A stretch of 64,000 nucleotides of DNA from Bdellovibrio sp. GTDB taxonomy: Bacteria; Bdellovibrionota; Bacteriovoracia; Bacteriovoracales; Bacteriovoracaceae. The stretch covers positions 1-64,000 of the forward strand of contig JACPIU010000018.1 in assembly GCA_016187935.1 (NCBI GenBank), read 5' to 3'. Below are positions 25,390-34,239 of the stretch, piece by piece; the first letter of the stretch is position 1, and the number at the start of each line of letters is the position of its first letter. The notes below the pieces were generated by a model, which saw only the letters and a program-made list of their open reading frames with translations, did not search any database and was not told where the DNA came from. Made by a program: the position numbers and the translations under genes.

Positions 25390-26829
25390 CTACCTCACAC
25401 GACTCGGACAATACGCCGTACGCCCCTGACTTCTAGCACCAACTGTTGCACTGTTAGTACTTATTTCCAGCGAGCGATCGGCGCATCCCAAGGCCCTATT
25501 TAATTTTGGATTGGCGAAAAAAATACGGTTGATTCTGTCTACTGCAAGATTATGCTCATCTTTGTTTTTACGTCCCAAAATCAATTCTTGATTAGGACTC
25601 AGATTACACTGTTTTTCTCGGTCGTAGTATTGGCACATCAAGGAAATATAAGGGGCAAAATTGGAAAGGATGGTCTGAGGATCACCTCCGTTAGGTAAGG
25701 AGAGTCCATCGGCCAAAGATTCTGTCGCCAGCCAATCTGCCATGGCCTCGCCACCTTGCGGCTGTTTAAATTCACTTTCTGCATTTGTTCTGCCGGCGTA
25801 TGTATTGCTGATTCCCATGCAGCTCGGTGTGACTCTGCTGGTTTCATTGAAATCCTGGAGCCAAGCTGTGATGTGCTCTTTTTTCTTTTCCTGCGAATCT
25901 GGAGTAAAAATATTTCCGGGTCGCTGCTCTATTTGCCTGCGTGCTGTTGTTATATAGTGGCCCTGCATGGCCCCATCATTCGGATCGATTTTCATATACG
26001 CCCCTAAGCCGTCACTTCGGCTTAAACACTGGGCAACTCCGGCCAAAGGATAAGTCGTATAAATGGCCGGTCGCACTTTTTTTAGTTTCTCGAAATTGCA
26101 GGGATCAATCATGTGAGCGATTTCGTGAGTGAGAATTTGCTCCAAAATTTTTTCACCATCCGGTTTATCCACCAACATAACCATGGAACCGAGAGTAACT
26201 CCCTCAGTCAAGCTAGCATGAGCATTCCACTCCAACTGGCCCATATTTCTATTTTGATTGGCAAAATGAAGAGCATCTCTCGTCGGTAAAAGTTGAATTA
26301 AGGTGCTGGCTTCGGCCGGAAATTTATTTCGAAGCATGCTGGTTATTTTACCCAGGGCACGGTTAAAAATCTGCTTGGCAGAATTCGTTCTTCGCACGGA
26401 GTATACCCCTTCAGTCTCGCCTTGTCCTTGGGCCACCCGTTTCACAGCAGCAGTTCGACAGGAAGGACTACAAACCCCATTGTGCGAGAGATCTCGTTCT
26501 GCGCCGGCAAGTGAAGTCCTAAGATTGTTGTATGTCAGATGCAAAGTATCGACGGCAGGATTGATATTTTTATTACAAATATATTTTGCGGGATTATTAC
26601 ATACTTGCCCTTGATTCCAGGAAAGGGGAGGGCTGCAATGCAGATTCTGCCATTGCCCGCCAATGGGGGAACCGGCATTGGCAACTTGGCAGTAATTGTG
26701 CGAAGGCGAGTTGGTAAATGTATTGACGGTTTCCAAGATACTACTCATGTCGCGAGTGGTTTCTTCCAACGTGCTATCACCCATAACCTGGATGGAAAAA
26801 AAAATAAAAAAAATAATTAAAAATTTCAT
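25390..26829 (-). CDS. Secreted HEIAH putative metallopeptidase, Cys-rich
   Basis: A 479-aa secreted protein. After the signal peptide the N-terminal third is cysteine-rich (CQVAN, LHCSPP, GQVCNN, YICNK, GVCSPSC). Residues 235-239 form HEIAH, preceded by a helix (GEKILEQILT), a zincin-type active site; GGEAMADWLATES further on may supply the third ligand. Start: ATG 26829 is preferred over the GTG six bases earlier, though the ribosome site is weak. It is followed two bases later by a small secreted Cys protein that could be a partner or inhibitor (inference). Confidence 0.62.
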   Translation of the reverse strand: MKFLIIFFIFFSIQVMGDSTLEETTRDMSSILETVNTFTNSPSHNYCQVANAGSPIGGQWQNLHCSPPLSWNQGQVCNNPAKYICNKNINPAVDTLHLTYNNLRTSLAGAERDLSHNGVCSPSCRTAAVKRVAQGQGETEGVYSVRRTNSAKQIFNRALGKITSMLRNKFPAEASTLIQLLPTRDALHFANQNRNMGQLEWNAHASLTEGVTLGSMVMLVDKPDGEKILEQILTHEIAHMIDPCNFEKLKKVRPAIYTTYPLAGVAQCLSRSDGLGAYMKIDPNDGAMQGHYITTARRQIEQRPGNIFTPDSQEKKKEHITAWLQDFNETSRVTPSCMGISNTYAGRTNAESEFKQPQGGEAMADWLATESLADGLSLPNGGDPQTILSNFAPYISLMCQYYDREKQCNLSPNQELILGRKNKDEHNLAVDRINRIFFANPKLNRALGCADRSLEISTNSATVGARSQGRTAYCPSRVR

Positions 26830-26904
26830 CGCCACTTCAGTGATAAACTTATCGGCAATAAGGAAGCGAGTGATAAATGCGAGAAATGGCTTAACTAGTT
26901 AAAA

Positions 26905-28731
26905 TTACAGCTTGAAAAAGGCCATGGTGATGATGAGAAGGGGGAGATAGGTGATGGAGGTAATAAAGTATCGACGGGCCCAAGTTCTAATGTCTGATTT
27001 GCCCGGCGAGAAGGGCAGTAATCCTCTTAATGCCAAGAGTGAAATCCCCACGCCAAGAGTGGCCGCAGTATAAAAATAAACAGAGGAAAAGTAATTGAGC
27101 AGTTTCGGTGTAAGAGAAGTGGCCACCAAGATCACGGTAAACAGCATAATGAGGGCACGGGTAAAACTCTCTCCATAGCGGGTGGGGTAGGTGTAAATCG
27201 TGGCCTGTTTATAATCGTCCACATGATGAAGAGAGATAGCAAAAAAATGAGGGAGCTGCCAGATGAAGAGAACGAAAAAGAGCGAAACGCTTACGGGATC
27301 AAATTGTCCGGTGACTGCAGTCCATCCGATTAATGGAGGAAGGGCGCCGGGAATAGCGCCAATAAAAACCGCCATTTCGGTTTTTTTCTTCAATGGTGTA
27401 TAGAAAAAGAGGTAGATAACCACGGCCACAAAGGTCAAGGTGGCAGTCAACCAATTGGTCAACAAGAACAATGGCACAAGTCCTGCCAGACTAAGTCCGA
27501 TGCCAAAAATCAGGGACTGGGACATGCTCAGACGCCCAGCAGGTAGAGGGCGATTTTTTGTTCGTTCCATCTTTCCATCAACATCTTTTTCCAGCACACA
27601 ATTTAAGCTCGCTCCACCGGCGATTACAAAATAGATAAAAAGCAAGACCAAGAGGCCATTTAAAAAGCCGATGTGTCCTCTTGCCAAAATCATTCCACAC
27701 AAGGCCGTAGATAACACCAGCAGACCCAATTTGGGTTTGGTGAGTTCAAAATAGTCTGATAACCAGCTGTCTGTTTTGCACTCTGTGGATTTTTCATATG
27801 ACTTTAAGAGCAGGATAATTTTCCAAGTACCAGCGAGAAGCGAGGCCGCCACCGCCAGATGCAGAGTGGTGGGCAGTGGTCCAAGAGAAGTGGCCACTGA
27901 CCAGATTCCCAGGAATATTTGGATGAGCACGGTACTTAAGATGGTATAGATATAGAATTTTATTTCACTCACGAAATGTGAAGCCATGGACCATCTCTTA
28001 AGTGCCCTCAGTAATTTATGGGCGACGATCATGGTGGCCAGGGCAACGATAATTGCGAAATAACGATGGAGAACATGCATCTGTGCTTGGGCCGTGTTCG
28101 GCCATAAAGTATGTTCCCATTTATGAGCATCAAAGCACAGAAGTGAATGTTCCGCACCCAGACCACAGGCCGCACCGACCCCGGAGTGGCGAAGAAAAGC
28201 TCCCAGAATGATTTGCAGAAAGATTAATAAAAGTAATCCGCTTGAATAATGTTTGAAGATTGGACGATAGGCCATATCAGATTTTGGTGCCTGGATGAAG
28301 TTACGCGTCCAAGTGGAGATATGGCCCATGTAAATCAGCATGAGGAAAAATATCATCGAGAGAGCAAGATGGGCGGTCGAGACTAAATTGGAGAGCTTCA
28401 AGAGGACCGTAATGCCTCCAAAAACTCCTTGAATCACCACCATAAAGATGAGAAGCAAAGAAACGCCAAAGGCATGTTTATCGACTTCTCTGCGTTTGTA
28501 TGCGGCAAACACCAGCAGCAACGTCAAAAAACCCACGAAAGAGGCCAAGAGGCGATGACTGTGTTCCCAAAAAATTTTTCCTTCCATTTTGGGAAAAAAT
28601 TGACCGTAACACAAAGGCCAATCAGGACAGGCCAAACTGCTCTCCGTATTGTGAACATGACCTCCCAATACCAAGAGGCAAAATGTACAAAAAATGGCAA
28701 AAAAAGACACACGTTTGAGATTAGTCAACAC
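26905..28731 (-). CDS. ctaA-ctaB: Heme A synthase-heme O synthase fusion (Cox15-CtaB)
   Basis: A 608-aa polytopic membrane protein joining two successive steps of heme A synthesis. Residues 1 to ~310 are Cox15/CtaA: the ACPDWPLCYG loop, His residues in EHSHRLL, STAHLAL, LHRYFA and TLHLAVA, and a second Cys pair (ACGLGAEHSLLC). From ~330 it is CtaB, with the prenyltransferase Asp motif NCVLEKDVDGKMERTKNRP and the second motif VDDYKQA. CtaB makes heme O, which Cox15 oxidises, so the domains are in the reverse order of the reactions. The start is GTG at 28731 with AAGG upstream. It points to an aa3-type oxidase encoded elsewhere. Confidence 0.93.
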   Translation of the reverse strand: MLTNLKRVSFFAIFCTFCLLVLGGHVHNTESSLACPDWPLCYGQFFPKMEGKIFWEHSHRLLASFVGFLTLLLVFAAYKRREVDKHAFGVSLLLIFMVVIQGVFGGITVLLKLSNLVSTAHLALSMIFFLMLIYMGHISTWTRNFIQAPKSDMAYRPIFKHYSSGLLLLIFLQIILGAFLRHSGVGAACGLGAEHSLLCFDAHKWEHTLWPNTAQAQMHVLHRYFAIIVALATMIVAHKLLRALKRWSMASHFVSEIKFYIYTILSTVLIQIFLGIWSVATSLGPLPTTLHLAVAASLLAGTWKIILLLKSYEKSTECKTDSWLSDYFELTKPKLGLLVLSTALCGMILARGHIGFLNGLLVLLFIYFVIAGGASLNCVLEKDVDGKMERTKNRPLPAGRLSMSQSLIFGIGLSLAGLVPLFLLTNWLTATLTFVAVVIYLFFYTPLKKKTEMAVFIGAIPGALPPLIGWTAVTGQFDPVSVSLFFVLFIWQLPHFFAISLHHVDDYKQATIYTYPTRYGESFTRALIMLFTVILVATSLTPKLLNYFSSVYFYTAATLGVGISLLALRGLLPFSPGKSDIRTWARRYFITSITYLPLLIITMAFFKL

Positions 28732-28770
28732 AACAACACCTTGAATTTTTTTTGAGAATCAATAATTAAA

Positions 28771-28799
28771 TTTATAGAAGCTCGTTGGAAAAAAAACAA
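28771..28799 (-). promoter_or_regulatory. Candidate promoter of the Cox15-CtaB fusion
   Basis: On the minus strand TTGTTT, 17-base spacer, TATAAA. The -10 matches five of six positions. It is 40 bases before the GTG start. Confidence 0.4.
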
Positions 28800-28840
28800 G
28801 TATCAAGTCAACTTATGAGCGAAGTTTTGTTAGATATTTC

Positions 28841-29710
28841 CTAGATATTGATAATAACGTTATCGCCATCGACTGTGATGTTGGCAATCTTGGCCTTGGC
28901 GATAGCTTTCAGGAGCAGCCCTTTGATGGGAAAGATCCAGGCATAGGCCTTGCTGATTTTTAGCACCAGTTTGCGGCCATCTGTGGTGTCTTCGCTGGCC
29001 TCGGCGAAAACTTTCATTTTAATTTTGACCAGGAAGCGCACTTTCAATTCAAGGTAGGCTTGGCCCTTTTCAATTTCTAAAAAAACCTCATGAAATTCTT
29101 TGGGCATGAGAGAGAGTCTTTCTTTCGACATCCCGGCCATTACTCCCTTGGGAAAGATGGATAGAAAAGTATCTGATGATTTATTATCCACTTCAATTTT
29201 TGTCGCCGAGATTTGTGATGATTCAAGAAAGGCCTGAAGTTGTTGCTTTCCCAAATCATTAAGCGGCCCATTACATTGTAAAGAGAGCTGATTCACTGCC
29301 TGCGTGCCATTACCCATTTCGAAGGCCAATCGTTCGAAGTTCAGTTTCAGCATTTCTTTTGGTGTAAAAAGAAAATTGGCATCATCGATTTGAATCAGGG
29401 AAGAATTTTTCAAGATATCGCTATTATTTTTAAATAGCTCAAGCCGGGTAAAGTCATTTTCCGCAATAATCGAATCATGGTCGGTATGAATGACAAACTC
29501 TTGGGTTTTAAAGTCGGAACGAAAAATGCCCACTAATAAATTAAATCGTTCGAAACCGATGGTGCCACTCAAATTGTTTAAATTGGCGTTCAGTTTGTTG
29601 ATATTGTAATTGAGCAAAACCTTTTCTGCCGAAAAACCTAAATTATTCAAACAGAATAAGACAAAGATAGTGATAAAAATGCGCGAAGCTGTCTTTCCAA
29701 GACGTTTCAT
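28841..29710 (-). CDS. Secreted protein of unknown function
   Basis: A 289-aa protein with a signal peptide (cut near GFSAE). The ATG at 29710 has GGAA upstream; a longer in-frame start adds an unlikely N terminus. The mature part looks like repeated beta segments (NYNINKLNANLNNL, FNLLVGIFRSDF, LSLQCNGPLNDLG) and could be a lipid-binding or outer-membrane-associated fold. No family recognised. Confidence 0.6.
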   Translation of the reverse strand: MKRLGKTASRIFITIFVLFCLNNLGFSAEKVLLNYNINKLNANLNNLSGTIGFERFNLLVGIFRSDFKTQEFVIHTDHDSIIAENDFTRLELFKNNSDILKNSSLIQIDDANFLFTPKEMLKLNFERLAFEMGNGTQAVNQLSLQCNGPLNDLGKQQLQAFLESSQISATKIEVDNKSSDTFLSIFPKGVMAGMSKERLSLMPKEFHEVFLEIEKGQAYLELKVRFLVKIKMKVFAEASEDTTDGRKLVLKISKAYAWIFPIKGLLLKAIAKAKIANITVDGDNVIINI

Positions 29711-29976
29711 ATTCAATTCCTTTGAATAAAGTGTGTTTAAGTTTCGGATGAGTGACGATGATTTTTTATGAATACTTAGGATGAGAGTTGTCACGGGCAA
29801 ATATTGCCTTTTCACGGCCGGCAAAAGAGTCATCTAATAACTTCTTACACACCATTTCAAGTTGTGTAAAAACGGATGGTTGTACAGTTTATGTGTTGTG
29901 CTGCGTCTTTCTGTCAAGAGGGTTTCATAGACAATTGAATTAACATTTTTTTATTTCTCTAAGGATAGGAGATTTT

Positions 29977-31011
29977 ATGCCAAGGAAAAGGTCGGCCTCA
30001 CTGGCCTTGCTTGTTTTGTTTTTTACTTTTGCTTCATCTATTGCGCACGCTCGACATTTCGCCAGAGTCAACATTCCCGGGGCCCGTTGTGGCAATGGTT
30101 CACCTTATAGTGTCTGGTTGGATATCAAGCAGACTCATAAACTCATGATTGAGTTTATGGGCGGAGGGGCCTGTTGGAGCGCTCAGACCTGCTATGGTGC
30201 CAAGCTTCGCACTTGGATGTTTCCCATTCCCACCGTTCCTGTGGTGAGTTGGATAAGTAATGACGGTGGCCCGGAAAACACCCATGGCCTCATGGCCGAT
30301 GCCAGTATGATTTACTTTCCCTACTGCACAGGCGATGTGCATGCCGGTCAACATGAGGCCGATTATGGATTGGTAAAGGCCCACCATACCGGATACCGTA
30401 ATGTGATTCGGGCCTTACAGTATTTAAATGATACTGGGCTGGTGAGCTTTTCTTCTTTTAAACAGGTGGTGCTCTATGGTGCCAGTGCCGGGGCAATCGG
30501 TTCACTTCTACATGCACCTAACGTGGAAAAATTCTTGGCCCCTTCGGCAGCTAAAATTATTCTGGCCGATGCTCCTGGAATGCATTTTGGCGAGACCTTT
30601 TGGAATAAGTTTTCCGATGAGCTGGTTAACGATTACAAGAAGGCCTTCGCTACAGTGGGAATTTATTTCACTCACCAGGATACCGTGATGGCGCGATATC
30701 TTCCATCCGTGGCCCAAGTCTTGAAATCATGGAATGTAGGTATCTTGCAAGGTGCTCGTGATATTGTGATGAGTGTTGTGTTTGGAAATATCTCACCCAA
30801 CGGACATCGTGAACTGGTCTATGGTCCCAAAGGTCTGTTTGAAATGAGTGTCAACACTCCCAATATTTCGGTATGGTTACCCGATACGCTTCAGCACACT
30901 TTTCTTTTGGCGGGTGTGACTGGAACGATCGATGCAGATGGTGTAAGTGGAATAGAATTCGCAAAGAAAATTTTAGCGCGCGATTCTCAAGTCAGGGTGC
31001 GAACTTGGTAA
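29977..31011 (+). CDS. Secreted pectin-acetylesterase/Notum-like serine hydrolase
   Basis: A 344-aa alpha/beta hydrolase with a signal peptide (cut near AHAR). Family motifs are clear: GGGACWSAQTC (oxyanion region), PYCTGDVHAG and the nucleophile elbow GASAGAIGS with Ser170; a His in LQHTFLLAG may complete the triad. Members remove acyl groups from polysaccharides or lipidated proteins; the natural substrate here is unknown. An upstream AGGATAGGAG gives a good ribosome site. A terminator follows at 31040. Confidence 0.82.
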   Translation: MPRKRSASLALLVLFFTFASSIAHARHFARVNIPGARCGNGSPYSVWLDIKQTHKLMIEFMGGGACWSAQTCYGAKLRTWMFPIPTVPVVSWISNDGGPENTHGLMADASMIYFPYCTGDVHAGQHEADYGLVKAHHTGYRNVIRALQYLNDTGLVSFSSFKQVVLYGASAGAIGSLLHAPNVEKFLAPSAAKIILADAPGMHFGETFWNKFSDELVNDYKKAFATVGIYFTHQDTVMARYLPSVAQVLKSWNVGILQGARDIVMSVVFGNISPNGHRELVYGPKGLFEMSVNTPNISVWLPDTLQHTFLLAGVTGTIDADGVSGIEFAKKILARDSQVRVRTW

Positions 31012-31015
31012 GTGT

Positions 31016-32266
31016 TTAATTTAGAATCTGAAATTCAAGGGGGCCGAGCTGCCCCTTTTTTGTTTTTTTATCAAAGCTAAAGGAGAGGGGCCTTTCGCCA
31101 CTCTTTAAGAGTGCGTTCTGACGTTCTTCTATTGCTTTCAGACAAGCACTTTTTAAGCGACTAACGGAAGATGCAACAGCTTTTACCGGTCGAAGGAGCA
31201 GTGCTTCGCCTTCTGAATTTTTGATTTTGGAGAGATAATCATATTGCTCGGAAAATAGACATTCTGTGCTTTGTCCGTCATCTGCGGTAATTTTTTTATG
31301 CAGAGAAACGACTTCGGAAATTTCTATTCCAATAACCTCACTATTGGCCGTCGTAACGGACAGTACCAAAGGTTTATATCCAGGATTAGGATGAAGATAA
31401 AAGCCTAAATCATTCAAAATTTTTTGATTTTCACTCATTTGTTCATTGGAACGTTCGAAACTCAAGCTAGTCTCAGGAATTTCATGCGGCACGGTTCTTG
31501 TGATGGCGACTAGTTGACTATCACTGATGACAGCTTCAACGCCGCTATCCATCTGCTTGATTTTCAAATAAAGCTTATAAGGCCGCCCGGCATAAGGAGC
31601 GAAGGAATTAGAAATACTGTGACCAATAATCTGCACGCTGTTTAATTTAGCATGGCCGTCCTCATCTTCCGTTTCCACCGTGCCGTCAATGTCAAATTGT
31701 AATTGTATAGCATAGGCAGAGCGGCCAGAAACAGCAATGGGAGTTGGGGATAGCTCAAACTTATTAACCTTGGTACAAATAATATTGGCCTGCTCTTTCA
31801 ACATCTGGCAGATTTTCTTTTCGTTCTTGAAAAAATCTTGGGAATCTTTGTAGTATTTCCGCAACACTGTCAGGTTCGTCATTTTTGAAGTAGCGGGGAG
31901 TGGGGGCAGCTCTTTTTTGCATTCATTTGGCGCATCTTCTGCCAGTTTAGTAAAGCGCATTTGGGAGTTGGTTCGATAGCGCTCATAAAAAGCATGGTCT
32001 AAAGTGATGTCTTCCTGCCATTCGAGAAACTGGCAGGTGACGGTTTGCTCGGCCAAGGCGAAATCGAAACTGTTACGGCCACGAACTGTATAAACATAGT
32101 GGAGAGCTGGATCTATATTTTTTGCCAAGTCTTCACTGGTTATTTTTTCGAAAGAAAAACGCAAAGATTCAGGCGTCAAGGGATCGTCAGTCCTGTTGGA
32201 TTTGTTGCCACAACTCCCCAAGATAGTGAGAAATCCAATGAATAGAATCGTTTGCAATGAGTTCAT
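31016..32266 (-). CDS. Lipoprotein of unknown function
   Basis: A 416-aa exported lipoprotein: the lipobox LGSC follows a typical hydrophobic segment when translation begins at the ATG 32266. The mature protein has five to six cysteines and a probable two-lobed beta structure. I recognise no family. It is convergent with the esterase gene (4-base gap) and its 3' coding end carries that gene's terminator hairpin. Upstream in-frame ATGs exist but weaken the signal peptide. Confidence 0.6.
   Translation of the reverse strand: MNSLQTILFIGFLTILGSCGNKSNRTDDPLTPESLRFSFEKITSEDLAKNIDPALHYVYTVRGRNSFDFALAEQTVTCQFLEWQEDITLDHAFYERYRTNSQMRFTKLAEDAPNECKKELPPLPATSKMTNLTVLRKYYKDSQDFFKNEKKICQMLKEQANIICTKVNKFELSPTPIAVSGRSAYAIQLQFDIDGTVETEDEDGHAKLNSVQIIGHSISNSFAPYAGRPYKLYLKIKQMDSGVEAVISDSQLVAITRTVPHEIPETSLSFERSNEQMSENQKILNDLGFYLHPNPGYKPLVLSVTTANSEVIGIEISEVVSLHKKITADDGQSTECLFSEQYDYLSKIKNSEGEALLLRPVKAVASSVSRLKSACLKAIEERQNALLKSGERPLSFSFDKKTKKGQLGPLEFQILN
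31040..31062 (+). terminator. Terminator of the esterase gene, within the opposite gene
   Basis: Stem GGGGC/GCCCC with a 6-base loop followed by TTTTTTG and a further T run, 29 bases after the esterase stop. It lies in the coding end of the convergent lipoprotein gene. Confidence 0.75.
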
Positions 32267-32375
32267 AAGACGAGGTATATAGATCATCCAGGAAAAGATG
32301 CAAGTTTGAGAGTAAAACTTATAGGTTCTTCTCAAGCGTTAATACTCCGTATTTGCAGGCATTTAAGAGGAAATA

Positions 32376-32750
32376 ATGAGATCAGATGTACAACGGCCAG
32401 AGACATGGAGGCGCTATCAGAAAAAAATGTGCCATAACTGTTTGGCCCTGTGTTGCGCCCTTCCCGTTGAGGTCACGGCCCAAGATCTGGTGAGGATGCG
32501 ATTGCTGACAGAATTTGATCTTACATTGGGTGAAAAACATCTTTCAAATTATTTTAAAAAACAAAAATTAATCCGCTCTTATAACAGGAAAACTGAAAAA
32601 TTCACCCTCGCTCAACGTGCCAATGGTGATTGCGTCTATTTAAATGAGGAGAAACGATGCTCTATTTACGATTATCGACCGGAAACCTGCCGCAATCACC
32701 CTAGAATAGGGCCGCGACCTAATTATTGCCCCCATGAAGCAAAAATATAG
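32376..32750 (+). CDS. YkgJ-family cysteine-cluster protein
   Basis: A 124-aa soluble protein with the YkgJ zinc/iron-chelating signature: CHNCLALCC, then CVYLNEEKRCSIYDYRPETCR. The cysteines probably hold an Fe-S cluster or zinc. An AGAGGA site precedes the ATG. The function of the family is not established. It is followed by a strong bidirectional terminator. Confidence 0.82.
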   Translation: MRSDVQRPETWRRYQKKMCHNCLALCCALPVEVTAQDLVRMRLLTEFDLTLGEKHLSNYFKKQKLIRSYNRKTEKFTLAQRANGDCVYLNEEKRCSIYDYRPETCRNHPRIGPRPNYCPHEAKI

Positions 32751-32753
32751 GCA

Positions 32754-32785
32754 AAAAAAAAGGCCTCTTTCGAAGCCTTTTTTTT
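32754..32785. terminator. Bidirectional Rho-independent terminator
   Basis: Stem AAAAAAAAGGC/GCCTTTTTTTT, with a 10-base loop containing CTTTCGAA. It serves the YkgJ gene (+) and the convergent small lipoprotein gene (-). Confidence 0.85.
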
Positions 32786-32805
32786 GATGTTGAACTAACA
32801 ACCAA

Positions 32806-32997
32806 TTAATGTTGTTCAGCAGGAGCTTGTTCAGCTGGCGCTTGCTCGGCAGGAGCTTGTTCGGCAGGAGCTTGTTCAGCTGGAGGAGCAGCTTGTTCAG
32901 TTGTAGCAGCAGGAGCTGCTGTTTCAGTTTTTTCTTCAGACTTCATGCAAGCAGAAGCGAGAAGGCCTACGATCAAAAGTGCACTGAGGATTTTCAT
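32806..32997 (-). CDS. Small Ala/Pro/Glu/Gln repeat lipoprotein
   Basis: A 63-aa lipoprotein: signal sequence ending LLASAC, then MKSEEKTETAA and repeats of APAEQ ending in H. The mature part of about 46 residues is low-complexity, extended and acidic, probably a flexible surface or periplasmic tether. GGAG precedes the ATG. The 15-bp DNA repeat makes its length prone to change by slippage. Confidence 0.75.
   Translation of the reverse strand: MKILSALLIVGLLASACMKSEEKTETAAPAATTEQAAPPAEQAPAEQAPAEQAPAEQAPAEQH
32814..32888. repeat. Five 15-bp tandem repeats coding APAEQ-type units
   Basis: Units begin GTTCAGC, GTTCAGC, GCTCGGC, GTTCGGC and GTTCAGC in the plus strand. They are in frame with the lipoprotein, so unit gain or loss would keep the frame. 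Confidence 0.8.
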
Positions 32998-33068
32998 ACT
33001 AATCTCCTTGTTATGACCCTATTGGGAAAACCCAGTTATTAATTTTCTTGTCCGGATATCCAGTGGGT

Positions 33069-33119
33069 ACGAAAAACTCACAACACTATAACAGAATACT
33101 CCTCAAGTTGTGTTTTCGT
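33069..33119. repeat. Imperfect inverted repeat in the lipoprotein upstream region
   Basis: ACGAAAAACTCACAAC (33069-33084) pairs, with two bulged bases, with GTTGTGTTTTCGT (33107-33119). It lies 72-122 bases upstream of the small lipoprotein start and could be an operator or the tail of the methyltransferase transcript. Confidence 0.35.
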
Positions 33120-33141
33120 AAATATCTTCCTCAATAATATT

Positions 33142-34230
33142 TTAGGTCCGACTTAAGAGGGCCTGAATTTCGAGGTGGAGGGTTTGGGGAAAAAAGTCAT
33201 AGGCGCGAAGAGAATGAACTTTCCAACCTGCCTTGACGAAGTTTTCTAAATCACAGCAGAGGGTCTTGGGAGCACAAGAGAGGTAGGCCATTTTTTCTGG
33301 GGCCAGTTGCAAGATGAGTTCAAGTTCGGTTGCTGCCAGGCCAGTTCTCGGAGGATTAGCATAAACAAAAAGGGGGCCAAAAATTTGTTTTTCCCAGTCG
33401 ATAATTTGCGGACGCCGGTTGGTGACGGTCCCTCTGAGAATGGGGATTGATGGGCCATTTTTCTTTGCCAAGTCTGCGGAATCAGAGGATTCAACCCCGA
33501 GACAAGAAGCCCCTTTCGCTTGCCAAAGAAGCAACGAAGTGCCTCGTCCACAATAGAGATCGAGCACTTTTTTTGCCTGAATGTTGCCAAAGAAAAGGAG
33601 TGCCTCGGTTAAACTATTTTGATGAACGCCATCGGCAACCTGAAGAAATGTGCTGGGACCATATTGGAGGTTCTGGGCATCAAGCGAGAATGATTGTCCT
33701 GCCATCAGATGGAACGCCTTGGATTGAAAGATTCGTTTTCCCGCCGCTGGGTTATAATTGATCCACAAACCATCAAACTGGCCTCGTAATTTTTCCCATA
33801 GTGGTTGAGGCAATTGGTACTTTAAGCGGTGTTTTTGATGTTCCTTAAGAATCAGCGTGATTTGTTGTCGGTTGATAAAGGCACCAAACAGCGGCCACTG
33901 ATGCGGGAGATATTGTCCTAGTTGTTTGAAGGCATAGTTAAGTGATGGATGGTGAATAGGACAGTTAGGAATAGGAAGCAGGCATTCCGTGCCCTGTTTC
34001 TCGATGATCGGCCCAAATACCCATTCTTTCAGATGCGCCCTATAGGCACAGCGCAAAAATGATCGTCGGCGCATGCCCCATGGAGTATCAGGATAGGGGA
34101 TGGGAGTTTTAAAAAATGGCCTGAAAGCACTTAAAACCACTTGGGCCTTCTGCCATTTATCCAAGAAAGGATCGAGGCAAACACCCTCATGGTAATGGCA
34201 GCAAGGGCAAGCATGATCACAATGATTCAT
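33142..34230 (-). CDS. RumA/TrmA-like RNA (uracil-5) methyltransferase
   Basis: A 362-aa SAM-dependent methyltransferase. An N-terminal cysteine group (CDHACPCCHYHEGVC) likely binds the [4Fe-4S] cluster typical of RumA/RumB. The SAM site is VLDLYCGRG, followed by ANPPRTGL and SCAPKTL, where the catalytic Cys lies. There is no TRAM domain, so it is nearer to RlmC-size enzymes. It methylates a uridine in 23S rRNA or tRNA; which one cannot be told. It follows the SpoU-type gene by 9 bases. Confidence 0.85.
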   Translation of the reverse strand: MNHCDHACPCCHYHEGVCLDPFLDKWQKAQVVLSAFRPFFKTPIPYPDTPWGMRRRSFLRCAYRAHLKEWVFGPIIEKQGTECLLPIPNCPIHHPSLNYAFKQLGQYLPHQWPLFGAFINRQQITLILKEHQKHRLKYQLPQPLWEKLRGQFDGLWINYNPAAGKRIFQSKAFHLMAGQSFSLDAQNLQYGPSTFLQVADGVHQNSLTEALLFFGNIQAKKVLDLYCGRGTSLLLWQAKGASCLGVESSDSADLAKKNGPSIPILRGTVTNRRPQIIDWEKQIFGPLFVYANPPRTGLAATELELILQLAPEKMAYLSCAPKTLCCDLENFVKAGWKVHSLRAYDFFPQTLHLEIQALLSRT

Positions 34231-34239
34231 AACACAAGC

